Program-made: the position numbers and the translations under genes
In this document: piece by piece, positions 11,220-22,518 of the stretch
Layout: each line of letters opens with the position of its first letter
Numbering within the stretch: position 1 is the first letter of the stretch
Assembly: GCA_950106755.1 (NCBI GenBank)
Contig: OX467090.1
Coordinates: 1,426,001 to 1,490,000, forward strand
Reading direction: 5' to 3'
DNA length: 64,000 nt
Origin: Climacium dendroides
Lineage: Eukaryota > Streptophyta > Bryopsida > Hypnales > Climaciaceae
Notes under the pieces: model-generated
Told to the model about the DNA's origin: nothing
The model's input: only the letters and a program-made list of their open reading frames with translations
The model's database searches: none

Positions 11220-12775
11220 TCAACCCCAAAGAAATGGGTCTGTGAACCCCAAGTTGCTTGCTGTGGTGAACCCTGCGAGCCTTAAACCGCCTAAACTTTT
11301 GGCATTTAAGGAATTAGAAGGCACGTTTTAGACCGTTGGAAAGAGGACAAGAAACCAGTGAAGATCCATGAAAGAATATCTCGAATCGGGCAAGAATTGG
11401 TTGAGATATGAGTCACCGAAGTGTCCGCAGGCCGTGAGAATTGCGGCCTAAAAAGGGCCATAACTTTTAATTGGAAATGAATTAGACTTCGAGAATGGTA
11501 ACGTTGAAAAGAGGGAAAAAAACTTAGTCAAGACAGGCTAAAAAACCTTCAGATCCGAAAAGATTGACCTAGATTGTCGCAGTACAGGGTAAGTAATTTC
11601 CCCGTTGCACTACCAAAAACCACTCTAGAGTATAACTAAGTGACTCTAAAGATCAAACCCACGAGATCCTATGAAATATCTAGCTTCATTAAGCGTTTTA
11701 GGCTAGGTTAGTATACAAACTTACTTTCCAGTTCTATGTCTAATACCAGAAACACTATAATACCCGGAAAGCTGAGGAATGGCTTTCTACCACCATTCCG
11801 GTCCTACTAACTATCCGGTCCGTATAACACCACCACCCTCAGAATCCTACAAAATCTGATCCCAGTTACCTCTGTAGACCAATCCGTTTCAGTCTACCTA
11901 CCTACATCTTTAATCCTATCCGGTTTAATTTAGCCTCTGTTTTACCATCAGAAGGGTCGCCGCTTGGTTTTCAGAGTGGTAGGCCCACCACTCTTTCTGT
12001 AACTTATAGTGGCTAAAGACCCACTATCTTACCTCTTTAATCTTCTACTTACTATGGATCCGGTTTGGTCCTTGACAACAACCTAGATATGAATCCGGAT
12101 TGAAGATCATACAAAGACCCCCCGTACGATCCTCTTATACTACAACGACCTGGGTTACCCATTCCTATCCATGTGAAGTTAGGTGGTTATAAGTACATCC
12201 GTCCTTTCCAACATCAACTAGAGCTATTTAGTTTACCAATTAGAGCAGTGAGACCTCACAGGAGATCGGACACTCAATCGGATTTCTCATCCAGGAGTTC
12301 TAGCGTGAGTACAGAATCCCTCCCTATCTGCCTAGCCTAACAACGGTTTTCTCACCCGGAATCTCAGAACTCTAGATGTACTAAAGGAATTGAAGCGCAC
12401 TCCCAACTCTTTACTGCCTACTCACATACACTTAAAATGAGAACGGAAACACTAGGGGAGGAAAACTGATTGCAACTCCCTTTTTGCCCTCCTTACTTCC
12501 TATCATATAATACTCACATACACAGATGGAAGCGGCATAATAAGGGAGCGAAGCGAAAACACAAGGGAAATTACAAAAGAAGACTTTTTCTCTCCCCCTT
12601 CTCTCTTCAGGGACTTGTTTATATACAAAACCCTAAAGTACAAAAAGGCAAAAAGTGCCACGGAATCTTGCCACATTTTTAGGCTGGACTTTTGATCTTA
12701 CCTACTACCTTGCCGAATCGGAACAGAATCCGGATCCATTCTATACTCCCTCTAGTATGTACAAACTTAATTAAT
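11220..12775. other. Gene-less stretch, possibly a transposon flank
   Basis: No ORF of substance. The composition, with frequent CCGGT/ATCCGG motifs, matches 14360-14960 and 16350-16550 and suggests one element extends across 11.2-16.5 kb, but I could not find matching termini by eye. Confidence 0.35.
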
Positions 12776-14356
12776 TTACAATCCTAAACCTAAGGTGAGA
12801 CTCTTTGGATCGGCTTCCATCCCTTCAAAAATTTCAGTCAAGTTCCGATTCCGTTCTCCATCTGTAGGTTTAGGAACCAGATCGCCTTGGACGGAATCGG
12901 GCGTAGATTCCAGATCAATGGCGGACTTTGGGGTATTGGCCGGTTTAGATGCATGCGCGGACTTTTTGGACTTGGGAGTCTTATCCTTTCCCTCCTCAGC
13001 GACTAACACATCCAGAAATGACTCCGGTAGGGAGAGGTCTGATAAGTGGAACTCCTTAGAACATGTAGTCCCCATTAGTTTCCGGCTATTCTTCTCAATC
13101 CGGTCCGCCAATATCCATGCCTCCATCATCACCGTCTCGACCCGTTCAGCGTAATTTGTGAGAATCCTCACTATTTTAGAACCAGATAGTTTCTTCTCCT
13201 TCTGAACTTCCTCATCAAATAGTTTGGCCTTGGCGTCGGCCATCCCAGATATTCCTAGGGTGTCCTTCACCTGCTTGGCTACCTTCCGAGTTTCCTCCGC
13301 CATCTCCTGAGTGGCGGTCGCATCCTCCTTCAAAACGAAGTTTTCCGCCTTCAAGGTATCCACGTCTTTCTGCAGACAGATTACCTCTTCCTCCTACCTC
13401 CGGAACTCGACCGGATCGGTGATGCAGTCTGCTACCTTCTCTAGCAACTTGCTATTTGGTGGCGCACTCACTAGCTTCTCGATCGCTTCCAAGGTCCGGT
13501 ACTTGACTTCCCAATCCGCTCGGACACTACAGAGGATGAATATTAAATTGTTGAATGGATCTTGTGGATCCAATTCTTCCTCATCGACAACCTTCCGTTT
13601 TTCTTTCAGAGTTGATCTGTTGTGACTTGGTGGTGTTTATGGCCCGTAGGGAGGCGTCGTCTTGTGTCGCTTAATCGGCGGCAACAAATCTTCCTCCTCC
13701 TCCTCCGTTTCCGGATCCAATCCAAGAACGAATTCCACCTCTTCGTCTTCCTCTGACTCTCCGTATTTCAGGGTCCTCCACTCCTTCTCTTCCGCATTCG
13801 TCAAGAGCTGGTGGTTATGGTGCATGTGATAGAGGTAGAGACATATTGGTGTAGTCCCACTCTTCCCTGTCCTCCTAATGAGCTCGGTAACCGGATCAAA
13901 GATAATCCGGGCCCAATCTACGTTCCGGGTTCCATATAGAGAACCGAAAATTGTGTTTCCAAGGGTGATCGTTTCCCTTGTCGGTTTCTTCAAATGAAGG
14001 ACCGGAATCAGGAACTTAAGAAGACGACGATGTTGGTCGTCTATGCAATCCTCGACTGCATATCCGTCCTTAGGATTGGGGATACCATAGAATTTGCCCC
14101 GGATGAATTCATCCTTCCGGTTGGCCATTCCAAGACCCTCTACCTGGAAATCATACACCATCCTCCAGACTTCTTCAGTCCAAAGGGACGGATTCCCTCT
14201 CAAAGTATTGTCGAACTCAGTGGACAATTTGCCCAAAAAATCCTTCACCATCTGTTCATTTTGAAATCCCCAGGGTTTCTCAGCAAACCCCTGGCAACCC
14301 ATAGAAGTTAAGTCTTCTATGAGTTGGGCCTTTTCCTGTTCGTCGGAGAGACTCAC
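12776..14356 (-). pseudogene. Transposon-type protein ORF interrupted by two in-frame stops
   Basis: The two open segments (14356-13637 and 13363-12776) are in the same reading frame, and the DNA between them also reads well in that frame, apart from stops at 13639-13637 (TAA) and about 13396 (TAG). The original product would be about 520 residues. The N-terminal half contains KPWGFQNEQMVKDFL, WRMVYDFQVEGL, GNTIFGSLYG and VDWARIIFDPVTELIRR, then an acidic stretch (EETEEEEEDL-like) and a basic KRHK. The second half is Lys/Glu-rich and looks like a coiled coil (DTLKAENFVLKED) with a Lys/Pro/Ser tail. The first half resembles, loosely, the large family of plant proteins annotated as putative plant transposon protein found next to retroelements. 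No ATG is clear at the start. Gag-like function is an inference. Confidence 0.45.
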
Positions 14357-15116
14357 CGGAAATACCTTTCGGAGCTTTACCTCGACTGGAACGAAGCTAG
14401 CTCACCCCGCTCTCTTTTTAAGCAACAGCGGCATGGGAGTGGGTCACCTCTCATACGGATTCCTTACCGATTCTACCTTATCCGCTCCTAGCCATACGTC
14501 CCGTTCCTTACTTCTCTCTCTGATCTCAACCGGAAGTGGCGTCACACACTATCAACTCCTACAATTACGCTCTCACACTACACAAAGGCACAAGGTGCTA
14601 AAAACAATACAAGGAGCGCCTAAATTGCGAGGAAATGAAAAGAGGTAAGACTAGCAAGGTTAGTCTTTAAATAGTCTCAGGACCCCGCCCTAGTCATTGT
14701 GACTATTTCCGGTTCTAGCGGCTTGAGCATCTGGTCTAATCCTAATCCGGTTCATAAGTTAATTTTGGATGGGTTTCCGATTTCTACCAATTTGAACTTT
14801 AGACTGGCTTGGATCCGGTCTATCTACTATTTCATTTTCCGTATATATTTCCGGTTTTCCTACAGCTTATACTCAAATCCAATTCCTCTTCACTAGTTTC
14901 CGCTCCAAATTCTGGATAAGCTAAACAAAACCAAAAATTCACGTTGCGACACAGATTCCCTAAAGAAAGTTACATTAGAGTAACGCCCTTTGTAAAAAGG
15001 TGTAACGAATTATACGGAATGCGCCATATTCTCATTGCTTCTTTCTATAGAATGCGGGGAGCAACCATTGGAATGAAATGGTTGTTTTTGATCGCAATAT
15101 GAATTGGGCGCGCTCC
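14357..15116. other. Spacer between the broken ORF and the OTU ORF
   Basis: No supported gene. CCGGT-rich tracts resemble those at 11.7-12.4 kb. Confidence 0.4.
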
Positions 15117-15662
15117 TCATGGAATCATATGATACGTCTCTGTGTGCATCCTCAAATCTCCCTTGTATTTGAATCGTTGGATGTCGAACATCACAATAGG
15201 CCTTCCAATTGCTCTTGATAAAAGTCGCATGATGACCAAATCACCCCATAGTCCTCCCTCGCTCCGCGGCATACCCATACGTTCCACATAATCTGAAATA
15301 GATGACTCTGGAAAAAGGTCAGGGTGTACATCTTTCATGAACTCAATTTCGTACCCCAACATCACTCCATCCGGTCCAGCTAACGCAACACGCCTCAATT
15401 CATTGGCTTGCGCAAAGATTTCCGCTCCATTGTCCACATTCCCTCCATTTCCAAATCGCAACGCATACACTGCCACATCGAATAAGCAATCTCCACCCCT
15501 ATACGGAAATTGTGTGATGAGCTCCAACCCCCAAAATTGCCTAAACGCCTCCCTAAACTCGTTGATGTCTGTAGCACTAAAATCTTGATTCCGATTCTTC
15601 AAGTCCTCTACCGTCACATTCGGCCTCGGTGAAGCGCCACTTGTATACTTCATTCGCGCCAT
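15117..15662 (-). CDS. OTU-like cysteine protease (deubiquitinase-like), 181 aa
   Basis: The first ATG in frame is at 15662; the frame runs back to a TTG at 15671. The protein has the OTU signature: YRGGDCLFDVAVYAL holds the catalytic Asp-Gly/Asp-x-Cys type motif (D58, C59), and GLWGDLVIMRLLSRAIGRPIVMFD (about residues 138-160) matches the W-G-D-x-x-x-x-x-x-x-S-x-x-x-x-R-P-I-x-V block of OTU peptidases. A His (H178) lies near the C-terminus (TETYHMIP), where the family's catalytic His is expected, though the protein ends soon after, so the tail is short. OTU enzymes cleave ubiquitin linkages; copies in plant repeat DNA are often transposon-carried. The neighbours are a broken transposon-type ORF on the same strand and, upstream, a tandem array with heat-shock elements. 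Whether it is host- or element-encoded is open. Confidence 0.65.
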   Translation of the reverse strand: MARMKYTSGASPRPNVTVEDLKNRNQDFSATDINEFREAFRQFWGLELITQFPYRGGDCLFDVAVYALRFGNGGNVDNGAEIFAQANELRRVALAGPDGVMLGYEIEFMKDVHPDLFPESSISDYVERMGMPRSEGGLWGDLVIMRLLSRAIGRPIVMFDIQRFKYKGDLRMHTETYHMIP

Positions 15663-15926
15663 AATTGACAACTATAAACAACAACAAGCATAAAAAGAAT
15701 AGAAATGGGAAAGTTGGAAACCCCCTAAGCCCTAAACTCCTTAAATAGTATGGCTTAAGAACCTTCCATACCGTTCCAACATCTTCACATACATTCTAAA
15801 CCTTTCTAAACATTCTAGCATCTTCCCAAAAGATTCTAGCACCTTCCTAGAAAATTCTAGCATCATTTTTGAAGATTTTAGCACCTTCCTAAAGATTCCA
15901 ACATCTCTTTAGAAGATTTCAGCACC

Positions 15927-15939
15927 TTCTAGAAGATTC
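15927..15939. promoter_or_regulatory. Perfect heat-shock element
   Basis: TTCTAGAAGATTC equals TTCnnGAAnnTTC, the consensus trimer site for heat-shock factors. It lies 265 bp upstream of the OTU ORF start. That it works as a binding site is inferred. Confidence 0.5.
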
Positions 15940-16028
15940 CAGCACCTTTTTGAAGATCCCAAAATCTATTTTGCAAGATTCTAGAATCTTTTTGAAGATT
16001 CCAAAACGTTTTAGAATCTTCTAGCACC

Positions 16029-16041
16029 TTCTAGAACATTC
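16029..16041. promoter_or_regulatory. Perfect heat-shock element
   Basis: TTCTAGAACATTC is a second exact TTCnnGAAnnTTC site in the same array, 367 bp upstream of the OTU ORF start. Confidence 0.5.
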
Positions 16042-16075
16042 TAAAATCTTCCAAAAATGACCCAAAATCCTTCCT

Positions 16076-17540
16076 AAATTCCAATGGTCAAATTCTAGGG
16101 TCAAAAATCAAAGTTTTGAGTTTTGATAAAATTATGCATTTTTAGAAAGCTCTCGATGAGCCCATTCCAAAAATGTAACTCCCATCCTAAAATTCCACAT
16201 ATTCCATCCGCACAACGAAAGTCAAACGAAAAAAATCTAAAGTCAAACTTGTTATATCTTCCAAACGGTGAAACTTGTAGGACCGAAGCTAGTATACGAG
16301 CATAAAGCGGGAGCATAGAGCGTAGAGCATGGAATTGGAGCATGGATGTAGTGATTAGTCGGACCAGTATTCCTCTAGTTAGCCCTTAATTCCCACTAAA
16401 GACCAACTTAGAGTAAACCGCTCCGGAATCGTTCCCACGAGGACTTGAGGCTCACGAAACTAGGCTAATTCAATCCAAGCTTTCCCTTTCTCTCCTACTC
16501 ACTAATCCGGACCAGAGGTCCGGTCCGGCCACTAGTGCCGGATGGTTGATCATATAGGTTTTAAGTCAAACTAATCAATCAATAAGGTACTAAAATTTCA
16601 CAAGGAAATCATAGACATCATAGTAGTAATAATTTTCATATGATGATTGATAAGATAGGTTATTTCTAAGTAAGACCATCAAATCAATCGAGCCAAATAT
16701 TAAGTCAAGGAAGTCCCAGAATGATTAATGACTCCTAAATTGTACTTGATAAGATAAGTACTCCCAAACGATTCAAGGAAAAGCTATCAAATCATCAAGG
16801 CTCTTAAAACCTTAAAGAAAAAATACATAGCTTGTACATTTCCACCCTAAATTGAAAACATTGGTACTTCCATAAGTAAAACCAAATTAATAAGGTTCTA
16901 GAAATTTTTCCAAAGAAATTATAGACCCAAATAGTACTTAATAACTTCCAATAGAAATGGCATAACTTAGGTAAAATAAAAATAAAAATAGAGCCAACAA
17001 ATCCTCCTTCATACCTCTAAAAAAAAGTAATACATACTAAACCAAATAAAGATTCTGAAAGAATCTTTATAAGGAAGGATTTTCCAAAAAGCCAAGTAAC
17101 TTACAGCCTAAAAAATGTCATCAAGTCCAAAACTAAAACCAACACATAGCATGATTCCAGTATCCCATAAAATAATAGTCAAGGTCTTGGAGTAAGTTGT
17201 CAAGGTGAAATTACTAAAGAAGTTGTAAACCTCACCTGCATCTATACAATCCAACAAATACGTAGTAGGTTAGAATTGCGTATGCAAGGTGTCTATAGTT
17301 CACAACAGCGTGTTATTGCAATCACAATAGAAAAAACACCCTTCAATTTAATAATTCAAACAAGAAAATGACCAATAAACATAGTCTAACAAACTTAGAG
17401 TTAAAAAACATGTGAAGACGTCATCCTTCCTCACACACACAGTTTCTATCCCAAAACCTTGTAGTAACTGGCTTAGCAACTGCAAAAGGAAGGTGTAAGA
17501 TGCTAAGGCAGTGGTTACAACGAAGCCTTTATACTAATTT
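16076..17540. other. Gene-less spacer
   Basis: Only short chance ORFs. The 16350-16560 part is GC-richer with ccggtccgg motifs and resembles the composition of 11.7-12.4 kb. The remainder is AT-rich. Confidence 0.4.
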
Positions 17541-17930
17541 CTTGCCTTGGGAACCAAGAAAAAACTCATTGGGAACCATAGAAGAAAACGTAGGGAAACA
17601 AGGGAGAATTCCTTGAACTCCAAGAAACCCTAACTTAGATCATTGGAACAAGCCTTGGCGGCCAAGAAAAAGGTCAAGTCAAATCCTCATGTTTCATAAG
17701 GCCCGCCAAAAATAAAATAAAAAAGTCCAGGTGTCCAATCTTGCCTTGGGAACCAAAAAAACTTATTGGAAACCATGGAAGAAAATGTAGGGAGCCAAGG
17801 GAGAACGCCTCGAACTCCAAAAAACCCTAATTTAGATCATTGGAACAAGCCTTGGTGGCCAAAAAATAAAAGGTCAAGTCAAATATTCATGTTCCATAAG
17901 ACCTACCAAAAAATTCAAGTGTCCAATCTA
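17541..17930 (+). repeat. Tandem duplication, about 200-bp unit
   Basis: cttgccttgggaacca opens at 17541 and again at 17740. Both units then carry aaaatgtagggagccaaggg-like text, gatcattggaacaagcctt, aggtcaagtcaaat and gtgtccaatc in the same order. The copies differ at scattered positions. Confidence 0.85.
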
Positions 17931-18276
17931 CACCGTCACATAAGATCCATCTGCAAGTGGAGTTGGAAAAATAGCCCCTATCCATAGATTTGGAATGGCG
18001 TAGACCTATGATGGCACCACCATGTCACTACTTGGCTATTGTTTATGTGGAATTAGTTGATTTAACCTCCAAGACCCACATTGTCTGATCAAATGATAAA
18101 AACAAAATTACACCCTCTAGGTGAAATTAGAACCACCAAAACCAAATTAACTATAGTGCGTTGCCCCAATCTCACATCAAAGTTAATTTAAATTGCAAAG
18201 TATGGTATCCCATAATGGAAAAACCACACAATTTCGTTCCAATAAAAATATATATAGACATATGATCTAAGTGGAA

Positions 18277-18302
18277 GGAAAGAAAGAAAGAAAGAAAGAA
18301 AG
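18277..18302. repeat. (GAAA)n microsatellite
   Basis: Six consecutive AAAG/GAAA units, seen directly. Confidence 0.9.
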
Positions 18303-18599
18303 GTTTCTAAAGAACTAGGAGGGAGGGAAGGACTATCAAATCTTGAATGGTGAATAAAAATTCCATCCAAGGTCTTTTTTTATAAAATATTTTTTTACCT
18401 AGTAATTAGTGGGGTATAAGTAAAAAACCAAAAACCACCAAATATATGTAATAGCCTTTGTTTGTTACAACATATGAACAAATAGGACAATAACATGCTA
18501 TAAGATATTTACAAGGGACAAAAAACCGTCCTAATAAATATCAAATATTTTTCCAAAGGGGATTTATTTATCATAGCCCTTGAAAAACTATATAACCCA

Positions 18600-19390
18600 C
18601 AAATTGTGAATGAGGGTTTAGGGATTAGGGTTACAAGAGTGTTCCTAGGAGTATGGCCATTTTTGGGGTGGTTTTTATTGCACCAACCCCCCATTAGCAA
18701 CCCTTGCGAATCCAAAAATGCAAAAAAGATCCCTAATTTTTTCTCCATTTGTGAGATATAGCAACTTTGATTTTAGGGTTGACAAATTTGACTTTGCTCT
18801 TGCACACACAGTTTGAAGAATTTTTTCAAGAAAATTGTATTTTCAGGTTGGGCTTCACAAGAGCTAACCAAAAATATCTTGTACTTCTAAAAATAGTAAC
18901 TTTCATTTTTAGGTTTCTAAAGGAAAAGGGTGCATATAGGAGTATCATGTAGGCATTTTATTTCAAATTTGGTTAGATGGAAGGATAGGCATTTATGTAG
19001 GGGTCACAAAATGATGTGGCACTCTTCGATTGGATGCTCGATGCATAAGTTATGGACAGATGAAGTTTAAAAAATTCAAACTTCATTCATCATTTGCCTC
19101 TACATTTGGTGTCCGATTGGGGAGTGCAAGGTATTTTTGGAAAGTGCTCAAGGGCATCTACAAGGTGGAGCGTTTATCCCAATCCAAAAATAGAAAATTA
19201 CGGGGTCAAAACGAGAGGGGATTCAAATGCACTTCTGCATGGAGAAGGGCAATTGGAATCCAAGTGCATGGCCACATAGGTCTTGTTGACGGGATTCCGG
19301 AATCACGTGGCACTTTTCAATTGGACGTTCCATGCACAAGTTATGAGTGAATGAAGTTTGGAAATCCAAACTTCATCCATCATTTGGCAC
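18600..19390 (+). repeat. Diverged unit of the hairpin-bearing repeat
   Basis: It starts with a tagggttacaagngngttcc phrase and shares gagatata, gttgacttt and a downstream inverted pair around atgaagttt/aaacttcat (near 19060-19090 and 19351-19376) with the following copies. It is a diverged relative of 19394-20300. No gene. Confidence 0.55.
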
Positions 19391-19393
19391 TAC

Positions 19394-20300
19394 GTTTTAG
19401 GGTTACAAGGGCATTCCCCATTTTGTTGACATGCTTTTTTTTGGCTGATTTTTGGCCTACCCCCTCCCCCCCGTTTTCGTATATTGCGCATCCAATGTTG
19501 AAAAAATCTACCATGTAAGTATCACGGATTGCGAGATATAACAAGTTGGACTTTTTGAGGGTGAGTTGACTTTGTTTGTTTGAAGCCATTCTCAAGTTTG
19601 GAATTGATCTACCCCCCTATTTGTGGATGTTGTGAATCCAATGGTGCTATTGGTTTGTTCAAAAAAGTTACAAATTGGATGATATGAGCGTTTCAAAATT
19701 GGAAATTAGGGTTGCTATTTTTGGAGGGTTTACGAATTAGGAAGATTGGAGGGTACCTACCCCCTCATTTTCAAGGGTTGTGAATACCATGTAAGTATCA
19801 CCATTTGCAAGATATGGCTCATTTGACTTTTGAAACCTCTAGAGTTGACTTTTGGGAGGTGGTTGACTTTGAAGTTGAAAAAGAAGCATGTTGTAGGTCT
19901 ATAGATGGGTGTTCCAAATTGGTATCCCGCTTGTTGATACGACCTTGTATGCATAAGTTATAGACGGATGAAGTTTTGATTTTGAAACTTCATCCGCGCT
20001 TTATTGTCACCTATGATGTCCAATCTTTAAGTGCCACATCATTTTGGAATTCGTTAGACTAGAGCTACAATGTCGTGCAATCTAAATTTAAACGCCCTTC
20101 TTTATATAAAAGTGGAAATGGCCTTTTGCATCATTTGACCCCTCTAAATTTCTATTTTTAGACATAGAAAAATATTCCATTGGGTAGATGCTTGAATGTG
20201 CTCTCCAAAACTAGCTTTTGTTCATTCATCACACATTTTGAGTAACGGCAATGGACGGATGAAGTTTGCATTTTCAAACTTCATCCATCCATCCATTTCT
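19394..20300 (+). repeat. Hairpin-bearing repeat, long copy
   Basis: It opens with ttagggttacaagggcattc and includes cgtatattgcgcatccaatg, tatcacggattgcgagatat and ttgactttgaagttgaaa. Inverted pairs of ggatgaagttt and aaacttcatcc occur at 19967-19995 and 20257-20286. The same order recurs at 20513-21110. Confidence 0.8.
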
Positions 20301-20512
20301 CATCCAAAACCCCCTAGAATTGTCTATATAAGAACAGGGGGCCAAAATCTCATTATTACATGTTGAGTTTTGGGTCTAGGTACGTTGTGCTAATTCTTCA
20401 TTTTTTGGTACTAAATGTCATTTGTAGGGTGTTTTATTAATTTTTTAGAACACATATATAATCCAATTCAGGTGTTTCAAGGGTGTAGTTTTAGATGTTT
20501 AGGATTTAGGGT

Positions 20513-21120
20513 TAGGGTTACAAGGGCATTCCCGATTTTTTGACATGCTTTTTTTGGCTGATTTTTGGCCTACACCTTCCCCCCGATTTCGTATATTGCG
20601 CATCCAATGGTGAAAAAATCCACCATGTAAGTATCACGGATTGCGAGATATAACAAGTTGGACTTTTTGAGGGTGAGTTGACTTTGTTTGTTTGAAGCTA
20701 TTCTCAAGTTTGGAATTGATCTACCCCCCTATTTATGGATGTTGTGAATCCAATGGTGCTCATTTGACTTTTGAAACCTCTAGAGTTGACTTTTTGGAGG
20801 TGGTTGACTTTGAAGTTGGAAAAGAAGCATGTTGTAGGTCTATGAATGAGTGTTCCGGATTGGTATCCCACTTGTTGATACGACCTTGTATGCATGAGTT
20901 ATGGACGGATGAAGTTTTGATTTTGAAACTTCATCCGCTCTTTACCGCCACCTACGATGTCCAATCTTTAAGTGCCACATCATTTTGAAATCCCTTAGAC
21001 TAGAGCTACAATGTTGTGCAATCTAAATTTAGACGTCCTTTTTTATATAGAAGTGGAAATGGCCTTTTGCATCATTTGACTCCTCTAAGTTTTTATTTTT
21101 AGACAAGGAAGAATATTCCA
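20513..21120 (+). repeat. Hairpin-bearing repeat, copy with internal deletion
   Basis: Close to 19394-20150 but lacking the roughly 150 bp found at 19660-19808 in the long copy. The junction reads ggtgct|catttgac, and the trinucleotide gct is present at both deletion edges in the long copy. The hairpin is at 20906-20937. Confidence 0.8.
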
Positions 21121-21413
21121 TTACATACAAGCCCTTAAATTGTAACTAAAGTATCATAACTCCGCTATATTTTAAAGAATCATATTACTAAAAGACATAC
21201 ACTTTATACGTTAACTTTAAACAAAAAATATACCAAGTTGTAAATGATATTAATATATTTAATTGATCTTAATAATAAAATCATTCATAACCCTAAGCCC
21301 TTAAATTGTAAACTTTAAACAAAAATTATAATAACAAGTTTTAAATGATATCTGTTATTTAAATTACTTTTAATATTCAAATTATTCAATACACACAAGC
21401 CCTTAAATTGTAA

Positions 21414-22045
21414 ATGAAGTATACATATTCCCAAACAAGAACAAAACTTTATTCATCCATAACTCATACATACAAGGTCCTATCAACATGTGTGATACCA
21501 ATCCAAAACACCCATTCAAAGACTTACAAACATCTCTGCATCAAAATTCCAAAATCGACACCCTTCAAAAAGTCAACTTCAGAGCTTAAAAATGTCAAAG
21601 CAACCATATCTTCCAAAAAAAGCCATATGTTTGGGCTTTCTATTACTCCATTGTGTTCACAACCCTTGAAAATGGGGGCGTAGGTACCATCTAATCTCCA
21701 AAATCTTTACCCTTGTAAAGATAACACCCAAAATTTCCACTTTTAAAACATTCATTGCATCCAAACCCTAACTTTTTTGGAAAAACTACACGCACCATTG
21801 GATTCACAATACCCACAAATAGGAGGAAGGTTTATCGAAAAGTCAAAAACGTCTTCACATAACCAAAGTCAACTTACCCTCTAAAAGTCAAACTTGCCAT
21901 ATCTCCCAATTGGTGATACTTTTAGGACAAATTTTTTCACCATTGGATGCACAATATCTTATAATGGGGGGTAGGCAAAAAATTAGCTGCAAATAAGTAT
22001 GTCAAATTTCTGGGAATACCCTTGTAACCCTAAACCCTAAATCCA
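21414..22045 (-). repeat. Hairpin-bearing repeat, inverted copy
   Basis: It contains, in reverse orientation, the phrases of the plus-strand copies: aactttattcatccataac, catacatacaaggtcctatcaa, gtcaaacttgccatatctcc and gggaatacccttgtaaccct. Together with 19.4-21.1 kb it makes an imperfect inverted repeat. Confidence 0.7.
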
Positions 22046-22464
22046 TCTACACAATGATTTATGCTTGTGATGAAATTTTCAAAAAAATTTAACTTATTTT
22101 GAAATTAATATGAATTTTCTTCACTTTTCTTTCAAAAAATCATAGCCGAAGCTGGAAACTGTACAGCTCACGCCAGGAATAAGCTTACACAGGGAAGTGT
22201 GGCCCCATCGCCACACAGGCAACAGTAGTAGCGGCAGAAGTACAAGCCAAGAGTAGTATCTCAGAGTACAAAGCACCCTTGCGAATTGCGGAGACAAGGG
22301 AACTTCGCCCACTAATCTCCCAAACATACTCTTTTTACACTATACCGGTATCTGCCAATTTGGAGAAAAATTCAATACCAGTTCGGTTGTGAAATCCAAA
22401 CCTAGCTCAGCTTATTCGTGAACACAACCGTACGAGTGAATCCACAGCCGAAGGCTGAAAGAGT

Positions 22465-22497
22465 GATCTTAAACCCTAAACCCTAAAACCCTAACTG
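22465..22497. repeat. Telomere-like AAACCCTAA motifs, copy A
   Basis: TTAAACCCTAAACCCTAAAACCCTAA lies 25-55 bp beyond the PR-10 stop codon, probably within the 3' UTR. Equivalent motifs are at 34337-34376 and 61008-61042. Confidence 0.8.
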
Positions 22498-22518
22498 TAA
22501 CTGTCGAACAGTCGAGCC

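Larger units (their letters stand above)
15780..16075 (-). repeat. Tandem array with heat-shock-element motifs upstream of the OTU ORF
   Basis: Imperfect units of roughly 25-32 bp built on AGATTCTAGCACCTTC run head to tail, starting about 120 bp upstream of the OTU ATG. Two stretches are perfect three-box heat-shock elements (nTTCnnGAAnnTTCn): 15927-15939 (TTCTAGAAGATTC) and 16029-16041 (TTCTAGAACATTC). Several other units carry two-box or off-spaced versions. Confidence 0.75.
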
